Assembly: GCA_009746045.1 (NCBI GenBank)
Contig: RPFO01001514.1
Span: forward strand, 1-42,815
Length of the DNA stretch: 42,815 nucleotides
Source of the DNA: Mesostigma viride
Taxonomy: Eukaryota > Streptophyta > Mesostigmatophyceae > Mesostigmatales > Mesostigmataceae
Direction of reading: 5' to 3'
Below are positions 20,901 to 31,418 of the stretch, one piece after another (within the stretch, counting starts at the first letter, position 1; each line of letters opens with the position of its first letter). Under the pieces are notes generated by a model. That model made no database searches, was not told where the DNA came from, and was given only the letters and a program-made list of their open reading frames with translations. Both the position numbers and the translations under genes were made by a program.

Positions 20901-23900
20901 CATCACGACCGGCGGTCCTTGCAGGAACGCCCCGAACCTGCGGTGACAGAAGCAAAGGAAACAGGCACCAAAGGAAACAGGGACCCAACCAACCGTCCAG
21001 CCATCGTGTGCAGAAGCAGAGGCCCCAAAATAAGTGGACATCTGTTGTTGTGGCCGTGTGCGCGCAGTGAGCACTACAGCACGTCGACACCTTCCGTCGA
21101 CACCTTCGCAGACAGGGTTCCTCAGTTGGCGGTCCCTGCTTTATCTATCAGCCAAGCGCGCATGCTGTTGTCTGTTGTCTAGTGGCGGACCATGCAGAAA
21201 GGAACCATGCAGAGATGCACATTGGTCAGCACGGTCACTAAAAAACGAGGGAGTCGCCCTTGCATGAGTGACAAGGAATGCTCTTGCCACATCAGCCTAC
21301 ACACATCATCACCCCATGAACCCTCCAATATGTGGGCAACCCTATGTCTCATGAAATACGTAATCCACCAAAATCTCATGGGACATACAGCGACCCCATT
21401 AAGACCGTACAGAGGTGAAGCAAGCACAACAACGCCTGTGTGGTTGCATGGTGAAGCTGGACATTATGCCACATCGCCATGCTGCTCGGTGTGCCCATGT
21501 GGCCACACCAAGTGCACGGCATGCCCTTTCTACCATGCCGCAGCCAGCTCTCAGATCCATCACGTACATGGCCACCACGCTCGGTGCCATTGGGGACGCG
21601 GACGACAGCAGAAGCAGCAGCTGCAGCACCGGCACCGTCGTGTCGCTCGGTTGTGGCACCCTTTGTGAGCCGAGCTGCTGCAACCGGCCCAGCAGGCACC
21701 GCACCAACGCCTGCCCGCCCATGCAGAAATTGTCCACCCCACGCGTCCCCAGGTCCTTCCCGGCCTCCCTGGTGCCATCACTGGTCCCGGGCATGCCCCC
21801 TGCGAACAAACTGCCAGCTGGCGCCTCCATGGCAGCATCCCATTCCCTGCTGGTGCCTTGTACGGGCGCACCCGCCGTCTCCATCCCATGCACACTGCGG
21901 GACGCTTCCATGGCGCCAGATGCCAGCGGCGCGGCCGTGCGGTTGTGCCACCTGGAGACAATGCGGGGGCTGGCAAAGGCCGGGTGACGATGCCAGTGGT
22001 CAGCACCCTGGCCACACCCTGGGGCGCTACCGCTGGTTCTTGCGCCTGCACCCGTGCCACCCTGAGCAGTGTCTGGTGCTTGAAGCCCCCGCGGGTCCCC
22101 ACCGACCGCCCTCCCTTTCAACGACGGGGTGCCTCTGGACGCGGTCTCTGGCACACCCGCACTTGCCATGCTGCTGGCCGCACAGCCAACGAGCACACAG
22201 GGTTAAGGCAAAGTGCTCGGTATTAAACAAGGCCATGACGAGAAACCGCCGACCGTGACATGGAGATGGTATTCAGGAAGGCCCGCAGGTTTTGTAGCTG
22301 TCTGCACCAGCGCGCTAACTGGCATCCAGCCACCTTCCTGTGGGCCCTTTGCCCCGTGCCGCCTTGGTCCTGCAACCCGCCTGCGACGCTCTCACAACGA
22401 CACCGGAGGTGCACCACCTGCGTGGCTCTTGGCGCCGTGCTGCCCGGCCAGCCAGCATGTCACCGACCCGTCGCACACGCAGTCACCCTCATGACGCTAA
22501 GTGCGTGAGCAAGGTTCACAATTATCAACTGCCTTCCAGCGTCGCCTACCTGTTGCCACACGAAGCCCTGTCATCCACCCCCTGTGACGCCTGCCTGCCC
22601 ATGCTCTCACACACCCTGCCTGCCCCTGCTCTGACACACCCTGCCTGTCCATGCTCTGACACACCCTGCCTGCCCCAGCTCTCACACGAGACAGCCTGTC
22701 GCTTCGCATATAACCTTATACTCCCCTGGTAGCAATGCCCCCTATTAGCATGTCCCACAACCGCATTCTCCTCCTAGAAAAGCCCGTAAGGGTTTCCAGG
22801 GAAAAAACCTTCTGCGCGGGCCCTCATCCGGATCCCTTACCCCAGGGACACCCTACCCCCAATCCCGGCAGTGCACGGCTCGGAGCTTCCAAAACCACAG
22901 CCAGATGTCACTGGGTGAGGTTCAACACAGCGAGTGGCGGCCTGTGCCAGAGCAAAGGAAACCGAACCCTTCCTCAGACAGATGGAAACTTGGTACCCAG
23001 AGGAAAAGGCCACCCTTCATGTCATGCAGCTACGAGTGAAATACCATGTAGGTCCTCGTGAAAACGCCAACCAAGACCCATGCTCCTAACCAAGCGCGGC
23101 GCCCCCGTGTGTTGCCACCAAGCGCTGCGCCCCCGTGTACTGCCACCAAGCGCGGCGCCCCCGCGTATTGCCACCAAGCGCGGCGCCCCCGTTTGTTGCC
23201 ACCAAGCGCGGCGCCATATTGCCACCAAGCGCGGCGCCCCCGCGTATTTTACCCAAGCGCGGTGCCCCCGTGTGTTGCCACCAAGCGCGGCGCCCCCGTG
23301 TATTGCCACATGGTGAGGAAGCAACTCCTGCGGGGCCCTGTCTTCTCCTCTCATCCTCTCCCCATCCCACATCTCCCCTGTCTTCTCCCCTCATCCTCTC
23401 CCCATCCCACCTCTCCCCTGTCTTCTCCCCTCATCCTCTCCCCATCCCACATCTCCCGTCTTCTCCCCTCATCCTCTCCCCATCCCACATCTCCCCTGTC
23501 TTCTCCCCTCATCCTCTCCCCATCCCACATCTCCCGTCTTCTCCCCTCATCCTCTCCCCATCCCACATCTCCCCACGCGGCCCCGAGGGTCTCTGGAGCA
23601 CAAACGTGCGCGGACCCTGCGGACTCACCTCGCGTGCAGGCACGTCTGGCAGGCGGCGCTTCGCTCCAGCATGAGCCGCAGTAGGGTGGCGGCGGCGCCC
23701 GGCCGGGAGGCGCGCCAGCAGTCGAGGTAGGAGACGAGCAGGCGGGCGATGGCCAGGCAGGTGGTGTGCGGTGGCGACGAGGACGGGGTGGGGGAGGACC
23801 GCAGCGCCTGCGTGGTGGGGGGGATGTGTGGGGGGTTGGATCGGATAATGGAGCCGATGGGTCGATGGGTGCACGATTAGGTGGGTGGGAGATGGGGGGA

Positions 23901-26900
23901 GGAGGGGAGGAGGCGAGGACGCGATGGATGAATGTACAGACGAAGGAACGGATGCCCGGAGAGATGCGAATTGGAGGAACAGGGTTGAATGGGCGGGTGT
24001 GTTGATATGGGCCGGTGACAGGGCGTGGATCCACACACAGGAGGACACGCGCGTGCACACACACACAGACGCCATGTCTACTGAACCACGTTCTCCCAGC
24101 CTATTGCGTGCCTGTCACCCACCCTCCCCATTCCATGCCTGTCCACACCCCCAGCCCCCAACCCCGACCCCTCACAAACCAGCCACATCTAGTCTCAGTG
24201 CCACACCCACAATGACGACACCCGCCTCACTTACCTGCCACACACCACCCACCTCGTTAACCTGCCACAGTAACGCGTGGGAGAACAACATCCACCCGCC
24301 CGACAGGTCCGCTCTCGTCGCATCCTCCGCACACAGCACGCGCCACGTCGGGAGCGACATGTCATCGCTGTTGGCACCCCGTACTGGGGGCCGATGTTGT
24401 CTGCTGGCTGACGCACCTTGGCCCACAGGCACACCGGCCAGGCCAGGCAGACCCATCCCCCCCTTGTCCATCCCATCAGTCTTACCACGGCCCCCCACTT
24501 CCCCCCCCTTCTCCCCAACCCCACCCCTCTCGCCCAGGTCTCCTTGCACGTTCCCCTCCAAACCGTTTCCCCGCTCCCAACCTGATGCTCGGCCAGCCCC
24601 CTGCCCATCCCTGGCACACCCGGCCGCTGCGCCTGTGTCACCCTGCAGGCGATCGACTGTCGCCGGCGTGGCCCCGCTGCCCGCTTGCACGGACTCCGAC
24701 GCTTGCATGCCACACGTTGACGGCTGCTGCGTGACCGGTGGTGGGAACACAATGACCTCGGGGCACGCCATCAACCGCTGCAGTGCAGCCTCTCCCACCA
24801 CCCCCAGCAGCTGCAGAAGGGCAAGCGCGTCCCCAAGGAAAGCGCCCGTGGACAGCCGCACCGCCGTGCTAGTGTCCTGCGTCCGCCACGCCGCGACTGA
24901 CGATGATGACGTCATTGCGGAGGGTGCATGGACCATTGGGGCAGGCCCACCCTGGCCGATAGTTGCATCACCCTGCGGACGTGGCAATGCAAGAACCGTC
25001 GAAGGCTTGGCTGCCCTTTCCTGGGTGCCCTCGTCCTCATCCTTGGCCACATCCATGGCCGCACAAGTGGAAGGGACAGCCCCCCCTCCTGCAGTTTCCA
25101 GCCTACCTGCTACGACGCTGCCACCAACGGTCATCCCTGGCGGCCCTGCTGACCTCGGTCGCTTTGGTGAGGGCATCGCGCTGACATCATCCTCGCCATC
25201 ATACCCATGATCTGGCAGGTAGCAAGGTGACCCTGGCGCTTGATGCCCCAGTTGCTGCTGCTGTTGCTGTAACTGCTGCTGTTGCAATTGCTGCTGTTGC
25301 TGCTGCTGTTGTAGTTGCTGTTGTTGTTGACGTTGTTGGCGCAGCTCAGCCTGCAACTGCTCCAGCTGCTGCTGGTGCTGCTGCTGCAGCTGCGCGCTGA
25401 TGCGGGCACGCTCCTCCGCCATCTGTTGGTTCAGGAACCGCTCGTACTGCTGGCGTAGCTGCCGCGCCTGCTCCGCCTTGGACGCCGCCTCTTCCTGCGC
25501 TTTGGCTTCTGCCTCCCTCGCGCGCTCCTCGGCGATGGCGACCGCCCGCTTGGCTGCCATCTTCTCCGACTCCTGGTGGCATGGTTGCCCGATGATTCAA
25601 CGACAATGCAAGGAATAATGCAATGAATGAAAGCCAGAGATTGTCATGTACTACTAAAACAAGAGCTCATACATACTCATATTTCCTTTTTCACCAACCA
25701 TCCCACTTAACCAAGGTGCAGCTGGGATCCATTCACCCTGTTCCATGCAAGCTAACGTTTGTTGCTGATTCAGAATTTCATAAGATCCAGCCACGCCGAT
25801 TTTCCATGCGCACACCCATGGAGGTATCAATGAAGAGGAAAGTAACGGGAGGGCCCATGAGTAAGCGGAGGAAAGGTTACATGGTTCAGACAAGAAGTAT
25901 CTTTACAGGGGGACCCCCCCCCCCTTGCTTTGCACGCAGCCTCCCACCAGCAACATGTTTTGTTCGCGCAACCACCCACCAGCAACACGTTTTGCTCCTT
26001 GAGCCGTTTGTTCTCGCGGTCGAATTCCACCGCCTGTCGTGTGGCGGGTGACAGCATTAGGAGGAATGTTGAAAAGTGTACAGAGTGTCAGCGGTGCCAT
26101 GTTGACAGGCGCAGGGTGAGGAACGCGAGGCAACACGCGGCGAGGAAGGCAAGGAGAGGCACTGGATGTGGCAAGGAAGGCAACACATCACAAGGACGGT
26201 TAGGATGGATAAAAGCAACGAGGGCCGGATATCCAAGTACCCAGTGGGCACGTGCTTCAGAGCCAGCGCAACCAACGATTGACAACGAAGGCAAATGATC
26301 AACAGCTGGGAAAATGGACAACAAAGGCAACCACACGAGGTCACACGGCAAATGACAAATGCTAGATATCAGCAAATTCCTTTTATTCGCTACCCCGATA
26401 TTCAGTCTCCTTTCCCACACAGCAAAACATGGTGTTGTTCTTAGTCAGTTGCATCGTTTTTCCTGTCTTTGTTCTTATCGTGTCGATTTCATCACGACTC
26501 TTGTTGAACTCTTGCATCGTTTGTTGGTCAAAGACTATGACGGAGACACTATGCTCCGCCAAGTCCGGTGTTTTTTACAACGTCGCCCACATCTGTTCGG
26601 TGCTGCCCCTTGGCACAAGCTCTACAAACAGGTCGTGGACCGGCTGGATCGCGTAGTATCTCCGCACATCTGAACCCTATGATGCCAGATCTCCTTTGCG
26701 GCCGTTCCGAGCTTGGCACTGGATTCGTTGTCCACATCGTCGCGTCGATGCAGCAACACGATGTTTTCTGGCATTCGCGGGCTTTTGGTTCCTGCCGCAC
26801 ATTTGAAAGTGATGTCCTCCGGATTTTTTCCTTTGCACCGTGTGCAGTTCTTGGACGTTTGGAAACATGGCATGGCTAGCGTAATGACTGACTAGCTAGA

Positions 26901-29243
26901 CCTTTTCAGTGGTTTTCCATTTGCGGGTATTTCCTCGTAAATGGTGGGAGAGCAATCGCAGCAATGGTGCTCACCACTAGACACTCCCGGCCAGTTAGGC
27001 TCGAAACACACGCCCTGATCAAGCAAGCTGTTTCCGGCCCCGCCGTCTAGGTCATCTAGTCGCTCTACACGTAGCCAGCCATAATTTCAATGCACAAGGC
27101 TACACATTTCCAACTCCATTCATATTCATCATCCTGAACGACTCGAAAACGCGGACAAGATAACGGCAGGCTCGAGCTACCATGGTCCGGATTCTCCCGA
27201 TTTCTGGCCTGTGCTGGTTGTCTCCTTGACAAGCGTAGGCGTTCGCACACCCCACCTGTTGCTTGAAGCACACATGCCTACCGTCTAAGGTTAGACTCTT
27301 TCGGGCTACTAGCGCACACACCTGCTGCTTGTAACGCTCCGCCACCAAGGGGCTGCTGACGGAGGCGGACTGCTGCCGCTGCTTCTCCGACTCAAACTGG
27401 AAGGTGAGGAGGCAGGGAGATGGGAAGACAGGGGGGCAGGGAGATAGGGAGATAGGGAGATAGGGAGATAGGGAGATAGGGAGATAGGGATAGGGAGATA
27501 GGGAGATAGGGAGATAGGGAGATAGGGAGATAGGGAGATAGGGAGATAGGGAGATAGGGAGATAGGGAGATAGGGAGATAGGGATACGGAGATAGGGAGA
27601 TAGGGAGATAGGGAGATAGGGAGATAGGGAGATAGGGAGATAGGGAGATAGGGAGATAGGGAGATAGGGAGATAGGGAGATAAGGTAGAAGGAAGATAGG
27701 GAGATAGCGAGAGGGGGGGGCAGGGAAACACGAACCATGGGAGAACGGGAGAACGGGGTGGGGATGATGTTAGAACACTATACACCATAGAGTGCCCGGA
27801 GCTTCTCGGCCACACCCAAGAATGGGTGGAATGGCGTGGGGGGAAAGAGTAGGGGGGGGCGTGTAGCTGGGGAAAACCTGACCGCAGGGGGAATGTGAGA
27901 AGAGGGAAGTTTTCACAAGGCATTTCCACAAGGCACCGCCACAAGGCTCGCATCACACCATGGCATGGCAAGGGACAGGTTCACCACGCTTGATGGCCAC
28001 ACGCCAGCAGCAACGTCTTATACCAGTGACGGAAGACGCAACAATCCCACCCATGAGGAAGGCCAGAATCACCGCACCCACACCCACGCCCATGCTGGCC
28101 ACTTGGCGCGTGATAAACCGGGCGGGAGGCAGGACCAAGGGGAGGACGAGCCATAAGCATATGCCAGTGATAAGCAGGCAGTGGCGGATGCCAGTGATAA
28201 GCAGGCGGTGGTGGATGCCAGTGATAAGCAGGCGGTGGCATGTGCCAGTGACAAGCAGGCGGTGGTGGATGCCAGCGATAAGCAGGCGGTGGCGGACGCC
28301 AGTGATAAGCAGGCGGCGGCAAAAGCATGGGCGGTGCAGGGGTTGGGGAAGGGTGCGAGAAGATGCGTGCTATCACAGGAGAATGCAGATTGCGTGGGGC
28401 AGTAGGAGGAAGGGCAGGAGATACCCGGATGCGTGGGGCAGGGGGGGAAGGGCACATGCCTGCCTGTGGTGGGCCTGCACACGACATGATTCGGGGCACG
28501 TCCCACGGCAGCCGCATTGCCACAGGCACACAGGCATGGGCATGGCACACCCCCAATTGAGTTCTAAATGACACAAACACGCTAATGACATGCAACCATC
28601 TCCACTGCCGGCGAAGCAGCGTGGGTGTGACCACGTTACCATGGCCCCATGCACCCATCTCGTGCCAACTGCCAAGCAACGCGCACCATACCGCGGCCAC
28701 ACGGGAGCGCAGGGACACGATGCAGGCGTCCTTCTCGTCCAGGAGGCCCGCCAGCCGCGCTAGTTCGTCGCCTGCTGGCCTGGCAGCGGTGTCGTGACCT
28801 CGGATGTCCAGTGGGCCGAGCTGCGGGCCACTGGGTGCAGGGCCCACACCTCCGGCCCGATGGCCATAGTCGGGCATGGGCTGGTTGCCGGGCGTGGACA
28901 GGGGAGGGGGGTATCCTGGCGCAGGCCACGCCGCGCCTAGCGGTTGTGGCTGGTAACCGCTTGGCTGGGGGATAGGGGGCCGAGCCCACGAGACATTACC
29001 ATTCCCTCCCGTCGTTGACAGAGCGCCGCGGGCATTGCCACCATAGGTGACAGCTCCTGTGATTGCGGGCTTAGCTGCGAGACCATCGCTCCTGTCCAGA
29101 ACTGGCTGCTGTGTACCCCCCCGCGGAATACCCTGCGACTGGCTCAATTTCTGCGCACTTTTCTCCTCCAGCGCCTTTCGCTCCAGCTCGGCCAGCATGG
29201 CTGGGTTGCCCCATAGGTCGTCATCGTCGTCGTCGCCAATCAT
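17903..29243 (-). CDS. ten-exon host gene: acidic N-terminus, coiled coil, polyQ, helical C-terminus (ATRIP-like candidate)
   Basis: Exons joined in consistent phase: 29243-28692, 27396-27322, 26033-25989, 25572-24262, 23807-23629, 22173-21568, 20937-20819, 20261-19870, 19397-19096 and 18230-17903 (TAG at 17900). All have GT donors and AG acceptors. The sum is about 1303 codons. The start carries an acidic run plus hydrophobics (MIGDDDDDDLWGNPAMLAEL), resembling RPA-binding segments. Exons 1-4 give a long coiled coil and a polyQ tract (about 25390-25240). Exons 5-10 give leucine-rich helices like HEAT/ARM repeats (LAIARLLVSYLDCW, VRELSARLLHSMLH, AALLRLVESRLHAVEGWL), with a glycine run in exon 8. 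Acidic segment, coiled coil and helical repeats in that order fit ATRIP, the ATR checkpoint partner, but no signature motif proves it. Another scaffold protein is possible. A donor-like GTGAGT at 17919 may extend the gene. Confidence 0.6.
22591..22694. repeat. 26-bp minisatellite, four copies, in an intron
   Basis: Four tandem units of a CTGCCTGCCC-type sequence ending in ACACACCC or a variant. It lies in the intron between exons 5 and 6 of the minus-strand host gene. Confidence 0.85.
23087..23308. repeat. 28-bp minisatellite, about eight copies, in an intron
   Basis: Units of the form ACCAAGCGCGGCGCCCCCGT followed by a variable TGTTGCC end. One unit is shortened (near 23207-23229). It lies in the same intron as the 26-bp array. 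Confidence 0.85.
23326..23572. repeat. about 41-bp pyrimidine-rich minisatellite
   Basis: About six units built from CTTCTCCCCTCATCCTCTCC and CCATCCCACATCTCCC, some lacking CTGT. It is nearly all pyrimidine on the plus strand and ends just before exon 5 of the minus-strand gene. Confidence 0.85.
26385..27275 (-). pseudogene. unrecognised broken coding relic inside a host intron
   Basis: Between exons 2 and 3 of the host gene, on the same strand, protein-like segments follow one another in changing frames: VVQDDEYEWSWKCVALCIEI (about 27135-27075), then LDDLDGGAGNSLLDQGVCFE and HHCCDCSPTIYEEIPANGKP (about 27055-26905), then TSKNCTRCKGKNPEDITFKC and a following stretch (about 26865-26680), RRYYAIQPVHDLFVELVPRG (about 26665-26600), and HSVSVIVFDQQTMQEFNKSR onward to a TAA near 26387. 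The composition is less GC-rich than the flanking exons. It would encode about 290 residues with paired cysteines. It looks like a captured viral or transposon gene with single-base breaks. I do not recognise the family. Confidence 0.4.
27436..27683. repeat. (GGGAGATA)n microsatellite
   Basis: About 30 units of an 8-base repeat, with a few 6-base or substituted units (for example near 27490 and 27585). It lies in the intron between exons 1 and 2. It has open frames in both directions that are artefacts. Confidence 0.95.
28165..28326. repeat. 27-bp minisatellite, six copies
   Basis: Six tandem units of CAGTGATAAGCAGGCGGTGG plus a variable 7-base end, in the intron between exons 1 and 2. The period is a multiple of three, so it keeps an open frame by chance. 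Confidence 0.9.
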
Positions 29244-29691
29244 TTGGACGCAAACAGCATGGGGAGGGATGGCTAACTCACAATTTACACGGGAAATTAC
29301 CGTCTATCTTATCACAGCAATAAAAGCCTTCCATTAGATTTGTAATTCCGGCAAAAAAAAATGCAATTATTAGGGCTGTTCGCTGCAACTTACGGATCCA
29401 ATAGGCAACGCCTTTCCACTGCTGTCGTTTTCATCGTGTATACGAGCGCAAATGACCTTTATAACCAGGATTTAGCCTCAAGATTTCCTTAATTCCGGCA
29501 GCCATTTGCGGTACATGTCCGTCACACGTGTGCATACACGTGAACATGCGGAGAGCCCTTTCGCGGGAATTTCTTCGTTCAATGGTACTGAACACTGTTG
29601 AGTTGCGTTGAGTAATTGAGTTTATTCCCACGCCGGTGAACCGACAGGGTTATTAATAGTGGATCGTACGGCTGGTCTTGCCTTATCCGTA
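29244..29691. other. 5' flank of the host gene; no gene seen
   Basis: Presumed promoter region for the minus-strand gene starting at 29243. It is AT-richer than the gene. No TATA box or CpG-type feature can be assigned with confidence. Confidence 0.35.
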
Positions 29692-29768
29692 CTGTAGTTT
29701 GTACTGTTGTTGTTGTTGTTGTGTCCCACGCCGCACATGGGCAGCAGAGAATCTGTAGTTTGTACTGT
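29692..29768. repeat. 26-bp motif copy A flanked by a 16-bp direct repeat
   Basis: CTGTAGTTTGTACTGT occurs at 29692-29707 and again at 29753-29768. Between them lie a (TTG)n run and the motif CCCACGCCGCACATGGGC.. at 29725-29750. The direct repeats look like a target-site duplication around a short inserted unit with a simple-repeat tail. Confidence 0.6.
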
Positions 29769-30690
29769 AGTTTGTGTTTGTGTGTGTTCTTTAGGGTATA
29801 CACAAGTTTTGCGGGCTTCGCCCGCGACATTAGAGCTTGTACTTTTTGTGGCCGGTCCCCGGCCAGGGAGCCCCGGCTAGGGAGATGTGAGTCACCACGT
29901 ACCTCCGTCGAGTGCCAAGTGGCGCTAGTCCCGCCAAGGAGCGCGCGCTAGCTTTAGAGTTTCGACCACAAGATTCATGGAGTTTGGCAAAAGGGTGAAG
30001 GAAAAAAATCCGAAATATTAAGGAAGGTCTGTGAAGGTTTGAACCCGGTACGTCACGATTAATCGTTTGATGAGGGGTGCCTTGGCGCCTGAAGTGTGCG
30101 TAATCAATTTCGGTTGAAGTTGCACAATATGTACATTGCTACAAAGGGACAAACTGCGCAACCGCGCAGTGGACGGAGCTCGCGATTGCGGAGTTCAAGC
30201 TCCAGATTGACTGCTACCCCTGCACGGGAGCGCGATGCGCGCGGGGATGAGTGACCTCGCCAAACCCGCAGACAGCAGGGGGAAATCGCCTTACAAGCGG
30301 TGGAGCAGAGGAAAATCCACGTGTGAGCTTCCTGCGCGTTTGTAACGGGATATCGCCAACAGAAAGTTTGGTCCAACAGCCCAAAAGTTTGCGACGGTTA
30401 TATCTGGAGCTCGCGAACACAGGAAATCGCAGAGTTTTCTAGTAGGAGCCATCTGGGCACACGGACCTCTGCCAAATGGCTCATCTGGATGTAACGCTTC
30501 AGAAACCTCAAAAATGGGCGCGCCGTGGTTTGACCTTTTCGTGATTGGTCGCAACGAAATTTCGCGCAGCTCATTCGTCAAGCGGACTGTAAGTCGCGCC
30601 GCTGAGTGGCTGGAGCCGAAAGCCGTTCGAAAGAGTGTTAGCTAAAATTGTGCCAGGGCTGCGTTTTACAAATTTTAGTATATATGTTGA
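29769..30690. other. interior of a segment bounded by inverted motif copies
   Basis: About 0.9 kb with no convincing ORF. It lies between motif copy A (plus) and copy B (inverted, 30696-30721), so it may be the body of a non-autonomous transposon of about 1.05 kb. The TTTGAACCC at about 30036 resembles a polymerase III B-box but has no matching A-box that I can see. Confidence 0.3.
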
Positions 30691-30691
30691 T

Positions 30692-30752
30692 AGATTCTCT
30701 GCTGCCCATGTGCGGCGTGGGACACCACAACAACAACAACAACTGTACAGTA
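30692..30752. repeat. 26-bp motif copy B, inverted
   Basis: The reverse complement of copy A, including the AGATTCTCT edge and the (CAA)n run (30728-30742). The similarity to copy A extends over about 55 bases. Confidence 0.75.
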
Positions 30753-31418
30753 GGGCACTGCCGCCATGGGCCGACTGATGATGATGAAGGGAATGATTAC
30801 GGCGTTGGATTTTTCAATGCCGAATGCAGGAGCGCAGATGGCTATGGCGGCGTAAAGGATAGTAGGCGATAGACTCGACCATTCGCGACCGGGAAGATAC
30901 CTCCAGATTCTTCGTTAAAAGGTGCGTCTAACGAGCTCCCTCTTGCCCGCAACCTTTGAGGCTAGCCGCCATGCGGTCCATGTCGGTCACAGGCTGTCTT
31001 ACGTGGGTACCTAAGCACCTGCAAACCACATTGTTCTCATGACGGCTAGCCCGGATTGCGGTTGGATTACGGGTAAAGTGCTGTTCGTAGGACGGTACAA
31101 GCTATGGTCAGTGCATACCCGGCAGGTGCTGGGTTTCCTGACTATGCAAATACCCCCTTACCGCAGGTGCGGACGACACACTTTAACCCCTGGTTACGGA
31201 ATTACCATGCACTGGCGGTTTAGTGGAGGAACCACTAACGCCTTCCCTGGCGATTCGACTTCGCCTAGAAACCCCCCCCTGAGATCTGCCGTCATTGCTA
31301 GACACGGCAAGGCAATGAGGCTTCCACCCATGGTCATCACCCATCAGCTCAATTCCGGCACCCCACCACCACCCGACACTGACATTCTTCCTCGTTTGTG
31401 GTTTGTCTGCGCTTTTCC

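Noticed and set aside
27100-27971. Long Leu/Ser/Pro repeat ORFs
   Set aside because: They translate the (GGGAGATA)n microsatellite in an intron.
30030-30045. tRNA or SINE polymerase III B-box
   Set aside because: Only a partial B-box; no A-box, cloverleaf or tail could be found.
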